DNA of 64,000 nucleotides from Algoriphagus sp. Lineage in GTDB: Bacteria > Bacteroidota > Bacteroidia > Cytophagales > Cyclobacteriaceae. The DNA lies in contig NZ_JABXIN010000020.1 of the NCBI RefSeq assembly GCF_013373065.1, positions 16,223-80,222 of the forward strand, in the 5' to 3' direction. The notes under the pieces are model-generated. The model did not search any database, was not told where the DNA came from, and saw nothing but the letters and a program-made list of their open reading frames with translations. Positions 18,216-26,448 of the stretch are shown in pieces; position 1 is the first letter of the stretch, and each line of letters starts with the position of its first letter. Position numbers and translations under genes: made by a program.

Positions 18216-18241
18216 AAAAAGGGCTTTTAAGCCCTTTTTTT
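18216..18241 (+). terminator. Terminator of gyrB
   Basis: AAAAAGGGCTTTTAAGCCCTTTTTTT, a symmetrical hairpin 6 nt after the gyrB stop; it would also work on the minus strand. Confidence 0.85.
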
Positions 18242-18306
18242 AATCAAAAAAATCTAACCGTAAAGTTTTCTTAAAAAGGCTATTTTTAGCAAATAGAATT
18301 TAGGCT

Positions 18307-20436
18307 ATGAAACAAGGAGTAAGAGAACGATTTGAATCAGTCATTCAGCAAAGTGACCTGATAAGCCGTGATTTGAGTTGGTTGAAATTTAATGAGCGGG
18401 TTTTGGATCAATCAAAAAAAGAGCATCGCTCGCTTTTTGAAAAGCTCAAGTTTCTGGCGATCACCGCATCCAACTTGGATGAGTTTTTTATGATTCGGGT
18501 AGGCTCTTTGTATAATTACCTGGATTACGAAAAGGAGCGAGTAGATTATTCTGGTCTTCGTGAGGAGCCTTTCAAATCCACCTTGATGGAAGAGTGTCAG
18601 AAATTCCACGAGGCGCAGCATACGCACTTTACAGACAATATTTTACCGAAGCTTCCAGAAGAGGGAATTACCCTTTGTAATATTTCCAAACTGACCGAAG
18701 CTGAGCAGAAAAAGGTAAAGGAATATTTCGAAAGAGCTATTTACCCTATGCTGACTCCGATGGTCTATGATGGCTATCGAACTTTCCCGATTTTGATGAA
18801 TAAGCTGCTCATTTTTGGAGTGGTTACTACGAGTCCGGGTGAGCGAAAAGATATGCGAAAGCTTTCTTTTGTACAGATTCCAGCCAATATACCTCGGTTT
18901 TTTGAAGTTGAGCGATCCAACTCTCTGATGTTGGTGCCCATAGAAGAGGTTATTCGAGAGCATATCGTTTCCCTTTTCAGAAATGTGGATATACAATCAA
19001 TCAGTCTTTTCCGAATAACACGTAATGGGGATTTTACCTTGGAAGAGACTGAAGATATGGACGCAAATTTCCTGGAAGAAGTGAAGCGAAAGCTCATGGA
19101 GCGTAAAACAGGGCGTGTGGTTCGAATTGAGATAGAGGAGGGTTACAGCAAGTGGATGCTTAATTCCCTACTTGAACGATGGAAATTGAAATCCGATTCT
19201 GTATTCCATGTTCAACGAAAAAGCATGATCGATTTTACGGGGCTTTGGCAAATTGTAGGAAATAAGCGTTTTCGAGATCGACTTCCTCAAATGCCGGATC
19301 CAGTGAAACCGCTTTCCTACCAAGATGAAGGTCGAGTGGAAATTTTTGATGTGTTGAAGGAAAAAGATATCCTGTTGCATCATCCATATAATAACATTGA
19401 TTCGATTTTGGATTTGATAGAACATGCAGCAGAAGATCCCGGCGTCATGGCTATCAAAATGACCATTTATCGATTGGCGAAGGAAAGCCGAATCACCAAG
19501 GCCTTATTGAAAGCCGCAGAAAATGGAAAACACGTTTCTGTACTTTTTGAGGTAAAGGCTCGGTTTGACGAAGAGAATAATATCCGAGAGGCCAAAAAGC
19601 TTCAAAAGGCAGGTTGCTTTGTGATTTATGGAATAACTCACTTGAAGACCCATACAAAGCTATTGTTGATCGTGAAGAAAGACGGAAGCGAAATCACACG
19701 CTATGTTCATTTGGGTTCAGGAAATTACAATGAAGACACGGCCCGTCTTTATACAGATATTGGTTTATTAACGACCAATGAAATTTTGGCAAACGATGTG
19801 TCCGAATTTTTCAATGTAATTACTGGGCATTCCATGCCGACAACCTATCAGAATTTGATTACAGCTCCACGGGATATGCGTAATCAGCTGATTGAATATA
19901 TCGAACAAGAAGCGGAAAATGCCAGAAATGGACTTCCTGCAGGTATTTTTATTAAAGTAAACTCTCTGGAGGATTCAGAGACGATCTACGCTCTTTATCG
20001 TGCATCCCAGTCGGGAGTGACCATCAAATTGATTATTCGTGGTATTTGCTGCTTACGACCGGGACGAAAAGGTCTCAGTGAAAATATTGAAGTGATTTCC
20101 ATAGTCGGAGATTTCTTGGAGCATTCTAGGATTTACCATTTCCACAATAATGGGGATACTCGAACTTATGCCGGTAGTGCGGATATGATGGTTCGTAGTT
20201 TTGATAAGCGTTTGGAAAGTTTGTTTAAAGTGGAAGCGCCTCTTTTGGAAAAGCAATTGATGAATATTCTTTCCTATAATTTAAAAGATAACTTCAACTC
20301 CTATGTGATGCAGGAGGACGGCACCTATCTCGCTAAACATCCGGTAGGGGATGAACCTGTATTCAATGTTCACAAGGAGTTTTTCAATTTAGACCCTGAA
20401 AAAGTAATGGAGGTCCAATTGATTCCAAGCGCTTGA
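18307..20436 (+). CDS. ppk1: Polyphosphate kinase 1
   Basis: 709 aa. The N-terminal domain begins with RDLSWLKFNERVLDQ and continues FLAITASNLDEFFMIRVG, typical of PPK1. The two phospholipase-D-like catalytic domains have HHPYNNIDSI, VKARFDEENNI and GITHLKTHTKLLLIV (the His of HxK is the phospho-acceptor candidate), then YVHLGSGNYNEDTARLYTDIGL and RGICCLRPG. It makes polyphosphate from ATP reversibly at the membrane. No ppx or pstS-type phosphate genes are adjacent. A bidirectional terminator separates it from the DUF202 gene. Confidence 0.97.
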   Translation: MKQGVRERFESVIQQSDLISRDLSWLKFNERVLDQSKKEHRSLFEKLKFLAITASNLDEFFMIRVGSLYNYLDYEKERVDYSGLREEPFKSTLMEECQKFHEAQHTHFTDNILPKLPEEGITLCNISKLTEAEQKKVKEYFERAIYPMLTPMVYDGYRTFPILMNKLLIFGVVTTSPGERKDMRKLSFVQIPANIPRFFEVERSNSLMLVPIEEVIREHIVSLFRNVDIQSISLFRITRNGDFTLEETEDMDANFLEEVKRKLMERKTGRVVRIEIEEGYSKWMLNSLLERWKLKSDSVFHVQRKSMIDFTGLWQIVGNKRFRDRLPQMPDPVKPLSYQDEGRVEIFDVLKEKDILLHHPYNNIDSILDLIEHAAEDPGVMAIKMTIYRLAKESRITKALLKAAENGKHVSVLFEVKARFDEENNIREAKKLQKAGCFVIYGITHLKTHTKLLLIVKKDGSEITRYVHLGSGNYNEDTARLYTDIGLLTTNEILANDVSEFFNVITGHSMPTTYQNLITAPRDMRNQLIEYIEQEAENARNGLPAGIFIKVNSLEDSETIYALYRASQSGVTIKLIIRGICCLRPGRKGLSENIEVISIVGDFLEHSRIYHFHNNGDTRTYAGSADMMVRSFDKRLESLFKVEAPLLEKQLMNILSYNLKDNFNSYVMQEDGTYLAKHPVGDEPVFNVHKEFFNLDPEKVMEVQLIPSA

Positions 20437-20458
20437 AATCCCAACGATAGCGAATAAA

Positions 20459-20492
20459 TAAGCCACACTTTCAAGGTGTGGCTTTTGTTTTA
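20459..20492. terminator. Bidirectional terminator between ppk1 and the DUF202 gene
   Basis: AAGCCACACTTTCAAGGTGTGGCTTTTGTTTT, 9-bp stem serving the two convergent genes. Confidence 0.75.
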
Positions 20493-20765
20493 CATTTTGG
20501 TATAATGCCCTTTTTGAAGACGTTTTTTGACTTTAAAGAAATTGATGATTCCCACCACTAAAAAGATTATACTCAGGACAAAGGCGAGGTATCCAAAATT
20601 TCGGATTTGATCTAATCCTTTTACCTGAAATAGGGCAGTTCCACTGACCAAGAAATAAAGAGAAGTCCGAATATAAGAAAGCAAGGTGCGGTCATTGGCA
20701 AGGGTTGTACGTTGTCTTGCCAAAAAATCCCTAACAATTAGCTCATTTTCAGTATCCTTTTCCAT
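20490..20765 (-). CDS. DUF202 domain-containing small membrane protein
   Basis: 91 aa. The DUF202 signature is DFLARQRTTLANDRTLLSYIRTSLYFL, followed by two or three hydrophobic helices (about 33-52 and 60-80) and a basic tail KVKKRLQKGHY. The function is unknown, although DUF202 proteins are linked to YidH-like inner-membrane proteins. It is transcribed divergently from the DUF3078 gene with a gap of about 40 nt. Confidence 0.88.
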   Translation of the reverse strand: MEKDTENELIVRDFLARQRTTLANDRTLLSYIRTSLYFLVSGTALFQVKGLDQIRNFGYLAFVLSIIFLVVGIINFFKVKKRLQKGHYTKM

Positions 20766-20806
20766 ATTTTTATCGCATCAATTAATTTTCTTTTAGAATG
20801 TATTTT

Positions 20807-21688
20807 ATGAAAAGATTTACAGCAATTTTAATTTCCTGCTTGGTTTCAGGTCTTAGCTTTTCTCAGGAGGCAGAGAAAGATACAACATTTTGGTTGAAGG
20901 AAATTGGAGGTGGATTGAATTTCAACCAGGGATCATTTAGTAGCAACTGGACCGGAGGGGGTGTGAATTCGATCGCTCTTGGTATGTATTTGAATGGTCG
21001 GGCTAATTATGCCAAAGACAAGTGGACCTGGGATAATACCTTAGATATGATCTATGGTGTAGTGAAGAATCAAGATGAAGATGCTCGAAAGTCCAATGAT
21101 CGAATCTTCCTCGATTCAAAAGTTGGGTATAATATTGGCAAACATTGGAATGTTTTTACTTCCCTGAACTTTTTGTCACAATTTGCTCCGGGTTATGATT
21201 TTTCTGATGGGAATCGAACCTTGATTTCTAAGTTTGCAAACCCAGCATATTTGACATCAGCATGGGGGTTGGAATACAAACCCAACGATGAGTTTATGTT
21301 GCGACTTTCGCCATTTTCTCCACGTTTCACCTTTGTAACCGATACAGAACTTTACCTTACAGTTCCGGAAAACTATGGAGTTCCAATTGGGGATAAGGTG
21401 CGGTCTGAGTGGTTGGCCTTCAGTTCACTTTTGGAGTGGAATAAAAAACTCTCCGAAAATGTTAGCTTACTGATTCGACATCAGTTGTTTGCCAATTATG
21501 AAACCTTCTCTTTTAAAACTATTGATCATCGTCTGGATGTGGCTTTGACTGCGAAGGTTTCAGACCTGATTCAGGTTTCTTTGACAAGTTTGAGTATCTA
21601 TGATATTGATCAGGACGAAAAAATCCAATTTAGTCAAGGCCTTGCTTTGGGAATTGCATTCAAGCGCAGTACGTTTCCTAAGGATTAA
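20807..21688 (+). CDS. DUF3078 domain-containing exported protein (probable outer-membrane beta-barrel)
   Basis: 293 aa from the ATG at 20807; an ATG three codons earlier (20798) is also possible. Signal peptide KRFTAILISCLVSGLSFSQ. The mature part opens with WLKEIGGGLNFNQGSFSSNW and GGVNSIALGMYLNG, then alternating aromatic strands such as KWTWDNTLDMIYG and ERLDVALTAKVSD-like patterns ending in LGIAFKRS. This is the DUF3078 family, restricted to Bacteroidota and predicted to be a beta-barrel; no function is established. A terminator lies about 110 nt downstream, after a separate promoter-like element. Confidence 0.85.
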   Translation: MKRFTAILISCLVSGLSFSQEAEKDTTFWLKEIGGGLNFNQGSFSSNWTGGGVNSIALGMYLNGRANYAKDKWTWDNTLDMIYGVVKNQDEDARKSNDRIFLDSKVGYNIGKHWNVFTSLNFLSQFAPGYDFSDGNRTLISKFANPAYLTSAWGLEYKPNDEFMLRLSPFSPRFTFVTDTELYLTVPENYGVPIGDKVRSEWLAFSSLLEWNKKLSENVSLLIRHQLFANYETFSFKTIDHRLDVALTAKVSDLIQVSLTSLSIYDIDQDEKIQFSQGLALGIAFKRSTFPKD

Positions 21689-21717
21689 ATAAATCTTAAC
21701 AAATTTTTATTTTGTAT

Positions 21718-21747
21718 TTTGATTTGAAAAGAATTGTATTATTTTTG
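21718..21747 (+). promoter_or_regulatory. Strong Bacteroidota promoter match in a gene-free gap
   Basis: TTTG (21718-21721), 18 nt, then TATTTTTG (21740-21747): exact matches to both the -33 TTTG and -7 TAnnTTTG elements at acceptable spacing. It lies 30-60 nt after the DUF3078 stop with no ORF following, so it points to a short non-coding transcript. Confidence 0.55.
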
Positions 21748-21753
21748 AAATCA

Positions 21754-21822
21754 TTGTGGTAGTTAAATAATAGTTGGTTTAGTTTTCAAATAAAGGGCAG
21801 GAGATTTTCTCCTGCTTTTTTA
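21754..21822 (+). ncRNA. Candidate small RNA (about 70 nt)
   Basis: Bounded by the promoter match at 21718-21747 and the terminator at 21797-21822. The predicted RNA contains no ORF of note and ends in the hairpin GCAGGAGATTTTCTCCTGC with a U-tract. No known RNA family is recognised. If the promoter is false, the terminator would simply be that of the DUF3078 gene. Confidence 0.35.
21797..21822 (+). terminator. Terminator in the gap after the DUF3078 gene
   Basis: GCAGGAGA-TTT-TCTCCTGC stem of 8 bp followed by TTTTTTATT. Confidence 0.8.
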
Positions 21823-21970
21823 TTGTCCATATTCGAATAGTGCTATTTTTTGAGTTTTCAAGTTCAATTATCCAGTTCTATCCTTCCTTTTTGAATTAAG
21901 TTGATTTGGATTTTATCAAGGAAAGATCCTTGTCTTAAAATTGAAATCGTTAATAGCTTGTTCTAGCTTT

Positions 21971-22003
21971 AAAATAAAAAAGCCCAGACTTTCGTCTGAG
22001 CTT
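21971..22003 (-). terminator. Terminator of the sucC/tRNA-Arg transcript
   Basis: Minus strand AGCTCAGAC-GAAA-GTCTGGGCT followed by TTTTTTATTTT. The one non-Watson-Crick pair is G.U on the minus-strand RNA but C/A on the plus strand, which shows that the minus strand is the functional one. Confidence 0.85.
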
Positions 22004-22006
22004 TGG

Positions 22007-22080
22007 TACAGGCGGAAGGATTCGAACCCTCAACCCTCGGAGCCGAAATCCGATATTCTATCCAGTTGAACTACGCCTGC
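22007..22080 (-). tRNA. tRNA-Arg (anticodon TCG)
   Basis: 74 nt folded by hand on the minus strand: acceptor GCAGGCG/CGCCTGT (first pair G-U), D-arm GTTC/GAAT, anticodon stem TCGGA/TCCGA with loop TTTCGGC giving anticodon TCG for CGA codons, T-arm GAGGG/CCTTC with TTCGAAT loop, and discriminator A. CCA is not encoded. It begins 8 nt after the sucC stop codon on the same strand and is followed closely by a terminator, so it may be released from the sucC transcript by processing. Confidence 0.93.
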
Positions 22081-22088
22081 ATTTATTT

Positions 22089-23303
22089 TTAGCCTTTAAG
22101 TACAGCTTGTACTTTTTCGGCGGCTTCTTTCAAAGTAATCGCGGAGAAAACTTTCAATCCTGATTCGTCAATTATTTTTGCTCCTTCTTCCGCGTTGGTT
22201 CCTTGCAATCTTACGATAATTGGAACGCGAATATCGCCAATAGATTTGTAAGCTTCAACAACTCCGCTTGCAATTCTATCACATCTTACGATCCCACCAA
22301 ATACGTTAATCAAAATGGCTTTTACGTTTGGATCTTGAAGGATGATACGGAATCCAGCTTCAACAGTAGTGGCATTAGCTCCTCCACCTACGTCCAAGAA
22401 GTTCGCTGGTTCACCGCCTGACAATTTGATCATATCCATGGTAGCCATGGCCAATCCTGCTCCGTTCACCATGCAACCTACGTTTCCGTCTAGTTTTACA
22501 TAGTTCAAACCAGATTTGCCAGCTTCCACTTCCAATGGATCTTCTTCAGTAATGTCTCTTAGCTCAGCCAAGTCTTTGTGTCTGTACAAGGCATTGTCGT
22601 CCAAGTTTACTTTGGCATCAACAGCCAAAATTTTGTCATCAGAAGTTTTTAGAACAGGGTTGATTTCAAATTGAGAAGAATCGGTGGCTTCATATGCTTT
22701 GTATAGAGCAGCGATGAATTTCACCATCTCCTTGAAAGCGTTTCCAGTCAATCCTAGTTTGAAAGCAACCTTACGCACCTGAAATCCTTGCAAACCCACT
22801 TTAGGGTCAATCCATTCCTTGATGATTTTTTCAGGACTTTTCTCGGCTACTTCTTCAATATCCATTCCTCCTTCAGTAGATGCCATAATTACATTGCATC
22901 CTTTAGCTCTATCTAGAAGAATAGATAAATAATATTCTTTTGGTTCGGAATCACCAGGATAGTAAACATCCTCAGCGATCAAAACCTTGTTTACTTTTTT
23001 CCCTTCAGGGCCAGTTTGGTGCGTTACAAGCGTGCCACCCAAAATATTGCGGGCCTTCTCACTTACTTCATCCAATTTTTTGGCTAAAACCACACCATTG
23101 GATCCAGTTTCCTGAATTTTACCTTTTCCTCGTCCACCTGCATGGATTTGAGCTTTCACGACATACCAAGAAGTACCGGTTTCCGCATTCAACTTAACAG
23201 CTGCTTCATGTGCTGCTTCTGGTGTGTCGGCCACGATTCCTTGTTGAACCCGTACACCATAACCTTTCAATACTTCTTTTGCCTGATACTCGTGTATGTT
23301 CAT
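22089..23303 (-). CDS. sucC: Succinate--CoA ligase (ADP-forming) subunit beta
   Basis: 404 aa. It begins [17 protein letters not shown], the standard SucC start, with the ATP-grasp domain (about 1-240; [20 protein letters not shown]) and the C-terminal CoA-ligase domain ending [22 protein letters not shown]. With SucD it makes succinate and ATP from succinyl-CoA in the TCA cycle. The subunit alpha gene is not in the window, so the two are unlinked, as is common in this phylum. tRNA-Arg follows 8 nt after its stop. Confidence 0.97.
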   Translation of the reverse strand: MNIHEYQAKEVLKGYGVRVQQGIVADTPEAAHEAAVKLNAETGTSWYVVKAQIHAGGRGKGKIQETGSNGVVLAKKLDEVSEKARNILGGTLVTHQTGPEGKKVNKVLIAEDVYYPGDSEPKEYYLSILLDRAKGCNVIMASTEGGMDIEEVAEKSPEKIIKEWIDPKVGLQGFQVRKVAFKLGLTGNAFKEMVKFIAALYKAYEATDSSQFEINPVLKTSDDKILAVDAKVNLDDNALYRHKDLAELRDITEEDPLEVEAGKSGLNYVKLDGNVGCMVNGAGLAMATMDMIKLSGGEPANFLDVGGGANATTVEAGFRIILQDPNVKAILINVFGGIVRCDRIASGVVEAYKSIGDIRVPIIVRLQGTNAEEGAKIIDESGLKVFSAITLKEAAEKVQAVLKG

Positions 23304-23443
23304 TGCTCAAAATTTTTGGCGAAGTTAAGCCCTTCCTTTTTATAAATCAAACCTACAAAAAGCCTTTTTTATGAAAAAAAAGCCCTTTATTTCGATTTTC
23401 CAGTTAAAATTGGAAAGTCAAATTCATTTGATCCTATTCTAGT

Positions 23444-24094
23444 ATGCTGACAGCCAGAGAGATTCATAAGTCTTACGGAAGCCTTCATGTTTTGAAAGGT
23501 GTAAATCTGAATATCTCCCAATCCGAGATCGTTTCCATCGTTGGATCCTCTGGAGCAGGAAAAAGTACCTTATTACATATCTTGGGTACTTTAGATCAGC
23601 CGGATGCAGGGGAGGTTTTAGTGGATGGGGTCAACTTGTTTGAGATGAAGCGGGATAAGTTGGCCGAATTCAGAAACCAACAAATTGGATTCATTTTTCA
23701 ATTTCACAATTTACTTCCTGAATTTACCGCCTTAGAAAACATTCAAATCCCAGGCTTCATCCAAGGAGTTTCATCCCAACAATTGAAAAAACGTGCTTTA
23801 GATCTATCGGAATTACTAGGAATTTCCCATCGATTGGAACATAAACCCTCCAGCTTGTCAGGTGGTGAACAACAACGTGTGGCAGTAGCCCGGGCTTTGA
23901 TCAATGATCCGAAAATTGTCTTCGCGGATGAACCGAGCGGAAATTTGGACACCAAAAATGCCCATCAGTTGCATGATTTATTTTTCAAACTCCGGAATGA
24001 ATTAGGCCAAGCTTTTGTGATTGTAACCCACAATGAAGAATTGGCTCAAATGGCTGATCGAAAGCTTGAAATGAAAGATGGGGTTATGCTTTAG
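23444..24094 (+). CDS. ABC transporter ATP-binding protein (LolD-like)
   Basis: 216 aa nucleotide-binding subunit. Walker A GSSGAGKST, Q-loop QFHNLLPEFTALENI, signature LSGGEQQRVAVARAL, Walker B IVFADEPSGNLD and the H-loop VTHNEELA. The short length and DEPSGNLD pattern place it in the LolD/MacB group, which serves FtsX/LolC-like permeases for lipoprotein release or similar envelope work. No permease gene is adjacent: sucC lies divergently upstream and bcp convergently downstream (3 nt apart). In Bacteroidota the LolCE partner is commonly encoded elsewhere. Confidence 0.9.
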   Translation: MLTAREIHKSYGSLHVLKGVNLNISQSEIVSIVGSSGAGKSTLLHILGTLDQPDAGEVLVDGVNLFEMKRDKLAEFRNQQIGFIFQFHNLLPEFTALENIQIPGFIQGVSSQQLKKRALDLSELLGISHRLEHKPSSLSGGEQQRVAVARALINDPKIVFADEPSGNLDTKNAHQLHDLFFKLRNELGQAFVIVTHNEELAQMADRKLEMKDGVML

Positions 24095-24097
24095 AAA

Positions 24098-24547
24098 TTA
24101 GCCATTGAGCTTTTTCAGCATATTTTCGATATGCTTTTTAGATTCAAACATATCTTGAAAAACACCTGCTATTTTAAATTCGGAATCGATTAGATAGGTT
24201 ATACGCTTGGGCATTTTGACAAGGGGAATTAAAGCGTCATATGCCTTACAGACTTTTCCACTTTCATCGGCTAGTAATTCAAAAGGTAGGCGATGCGCTT
24301 TTTTGAATTTCTCGTGCGTATCCAAATTGTCACGACTGATGCCGAACACAGGTACGTCCAAGTTTCGGAATGCTTCAAACTGATCTCTGAACTCACAAGC
24401 TTCTGCTGTACATCCAGGGGTGAAATCTTTGGGGTAAAAATATAAGATGAAGGTTTTGCCCGCTAAGTCCTTTTTCAAATTCAATTCCAATCCCGATGTT
24501 CCTTTTAAAGAAAAATCAGGTGCTTCTTTTCCAATTTTTAATGCCAT
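24098..24547 (-). CDS. bcp: Thioredoxin-dependent thiol peroxidase (BCP-type peroxiredoxin)
   Basis: 149 aa. Peroxidatic and resolving cysteines are five residues apart in FTPGCTAEACEFRD, the atypical 2-Cys BCP arrangement. The N-terminal IGKEAPDFSLKG and the strand FILYFYPKDFTPG are conserved. It reduces hydrogen peroxide and organic hydroperoxides in the cytoplasm using thioredoxin. The gene ends 3 nt from the convergent ABC ATPase gene with no obvious terminator between. Confidence 0.96.
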   Translation of the reverse strand: MALKIGKEAPDFSLKGTSGLELNLKKDLAGKTFILYFYPKDFTPGCTAEACEFRDQFEAFRNLDVPVFGISRDNLDTHEKFKKAHRLPFELLADESGKVCKAYDALIPLVKMPKRITYLIDSEFKIAGVFQDMFESKKHIENMLKKLNG

Positions 24548-24659
24548 GTATTCGAAACAAAGATTGATGGTAAAAGTTAGACAAAATCAAAATTTAAGGA
24601 AAGTCCAAACTTTCCCCGAACTTTGCGGCGATGATGTTTCACCCTAACTTTCCAATCGA

Positions 24660-25487
24660 TTGAAATTATCAGGAGTTCAGTCCATGCTTTTGGCGGGAAT
24701 ATTTTTTGCCCTGATGAATGTATCGGTAAAGTTTATTCCGCATATCCCTGCCATTGAAATCATTTTATTTCGATCGCTTTTTAGTTTGGTTTTCAGCTAT
24801 TTAATTCTTCGAAAGCAACACATCCCAATTTTTGGGAATAATAAATTACTGTTGATTATTCGGGGAATCGTCGGATCCATTGGTTTAATCTCTTTTTTCT
24901 ATACCCTTCAAAAAATCCCACTTGCCAGTGCGGTAACGATTCAATACCTGTCGCCGATTTTTACGACGATATTGGGAATATTTATTGTGAAAGAACGGGT
25001 CAAGCCCATTCAGTTTTTGTATTTCGGTCTTTCGTTTATTGGCGTTTTGGTGATTCAAGGGTTTGATCCCCGAGTAAATTTACTCTATGCATCCATTGGT
25101 GTGATTTCTGCCTTATTCTCTGGGATGGCTTATAATGTCATCCGGAAACTGAAAACCTCTGAGCATCCGGTCGTCATTATCTTTTATTTTCCGTTGGTGA
25201 CCCTGCCCATTGCAATTGTATTTAGTTATTTTACTTGGGTTCAGCCGGTGGGAATCGATTGGATTTTATTACTCTGGATCGGAATCTGCACACAGGCAGC
25301 CCAATATTTTATGACGATAGCCTATCAAAAATCAAATGTGTCCAAAGTTTCCAGCTTGAGTTATTTGGGGATTGTCTATGCGCTTGTTTTTGGTTTTATC
25401 TTATTTGGGGAAACTTTCGAATTGGCTTCGTACCTTGGAATGGGATTAGTGCTGTTGGGAATTTTATTGAATTTGAGAGAAAAGTAA
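24660..25487 (+). CDS. EamA/DMT family transporter
   Basis: 275 aa, about ten predicted transmembrane helices in two EamA repeats (about 5-130 and 145-270). The first repeat contains FRSLFSLVFSYLILR and the second ends FILFGETFELASYLGMGLVLLGI, the typical G-E repeat ending. The family exports small metabolites or amino acids; the substrate cannot be assigned. The ORF begins with TTG at 24660, with a stop in frame just upstream; the first ATG (24684) would remove eight residues before helix 1 and is the alternative. Confidence 0.88.
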   Translation: MKLSGVQSMLLAGIFFALMNVSVKFIPHIPAIEIILFRSLFSLVFSYLILRKQHIPIFGNNKLLLIIRGIVGSIGLISFFYTLQKIPLASAVTIQYLSPIFTTILGIFIVKERVKPIQFLYFGLSFIGVLVIQGFDPRVNLLYASIGVISALFSGMAYNVIRKLKTSEHPVVIIFYFPLVTLPIAIVFSYFTWVQPVGIDWILLLWIGICTQAAQYFMTIAYQKSNVSKVSSLSYLGIVYALVFGFILFGETFELASYLGMGLVLLGILLNLREK

Positions 25488-25542
25488 GAATAGGAGGTTA
25501 CATTATTTGCTTTTGTTTCGACTTAGTAAAAAGTAGGATCTC

Positions 25543-26427
25543 ATGAATTTTAAAAGTGTAAGGTTTTTTTCTTTTTGTATTGCATGCCTTGTAATGATGA
25601 TTGGCTGTAAAGAAGACATAGAGGGTCCTTCAAATTCTAATGGTTCGAACTCCTTTAACTGTGATCAATTAAGTTATTCTGATACGATTTTTTACATCAG
25701 CGCAACGGAAAATATTTTGGTAAATCCTCAGGTAAATCTTCAGGGGCAGGGCACCTTCGATGCAATTCCGAATGGCTTGGCAATTGATTCGAATACTGGT
25801 GTAATCGATGTTAATGCCAGCGAAACAGGATTGAAATACAAGGTAACTTTTACACCAACAGGTTCGAGTCAGATTTGCGAAACCTTTGTTACGATTGGAG
25901 GAGTAAACTACTCAGATGGAGTATATGTACTGGATCAAAATCAGATTTTAGCAGGACCTATTTACAATGGGGTGCCTGGCTTACCCTTACCTTGTCCAGA
26001 TGATGACGATGATGATTCAGGGAGTAGCGATGATAGTTGTGATTTTGACGTTGAGAATCCAACAGGTCAATTATTAGAGGATTTGGGATTTGAAATATCC
26101 AGTAAAGGTGTTTTTGATTTGTTGGAAACCGTAGAGAATGGAACCTTTGGGAATATTCCAACAAATGGTGAAGTGTTGGATGTAGAGTTGTTCTATACTT
26201 TGCCTGACCTGAGTGCGAATGCACTTAATTCTATCCCATTGCGGTTTTTTTATTATGAGACTGTAGCGGATATTCCTCAAAGTTTACTGGATGACATAGA
26301 GGAAAAAAGTGAGCTAATTAATGAACTTAGGTCGGGAAATTGGCTTAATTTCAGGGTAATGAATGAAACTAGGCCCGCAAGAGCTCCAAGGCCTCCATTT
26401 ATAGTAATCGTAGCGAGGTTGGAGTAG
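25543..26427 (+). CDS. Lipoprotein of unknown function with poly-Asp linker
   Basis: 294 aa. Lipoprotein signal with lipobox MIGC, Cys22, followed by KED: charged residues after the cysteine resemble the surface-export signal of Bacteroidota lipoproteins, so exposure on the cell surface is likely. Residues about 45-130 look like an immunoglobulin-type or cadherin-like fold (GLAIDSNTGVIDVNASETGLKY resembles bacterial putative-Ig repeats). A low-complexity acidic segment CPDDDDDDSGSSDDSCD follows around 150, bracketed by cysteines. The C-terminal half is unrecognised. It lies 21 nt before the CHAT gene on the same strand, so the two may form an operon. Confidence 0.75.
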   Translation: MNFKSVRFFSFCIACLVMMIGCKEDIEGPSNSNGSNSFNCDQLSYSDTIFYISATENILVNPQVNLQGQGTFDAIPNGLAIDSNTGVIDVNASETGLKYKVTFTPTGSSQICETFVTIGGVNYSDGVYVLDQNQILAGPIYNGVPGLPLPCPDDDDDDSGSSDDSCDFDVENPTGQLLEDLGFEISSKGVFDLLETVENGTFGNIPTNGEVLDVELFYTLPDLSANALNSIPLRFFYYETVADIPQSLLDDIEEKSELINELRSGNWLNFRVMNETRPARAPRPPFIVIVARLE

Positions 26428-26448
26428 GGCTTTAAATAATCCCGATTT

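Larger units (their letters stand above)
21689..22006. other. Gene-free gap holding a promoter-terminator unit and a tRNA terminator
   Basis: No ORF has coding character here. The first half contains a strong promoter match (21718-21747) and a terminator (21797-21822), listed separately with the small RNA they imply. Bases 21823-21970 are AT-rich with no clear element. The last part is the terminator of the sucC/tRNA transcript. Confidence 0.6.

Noticed and set aside
25958-26280. Minus-strand ORFs opposite the poly-Asp lipoprotein
   Set aside because: They result from the low-complexity GAT-rich stretch; histidine-rich and without a family pattern.
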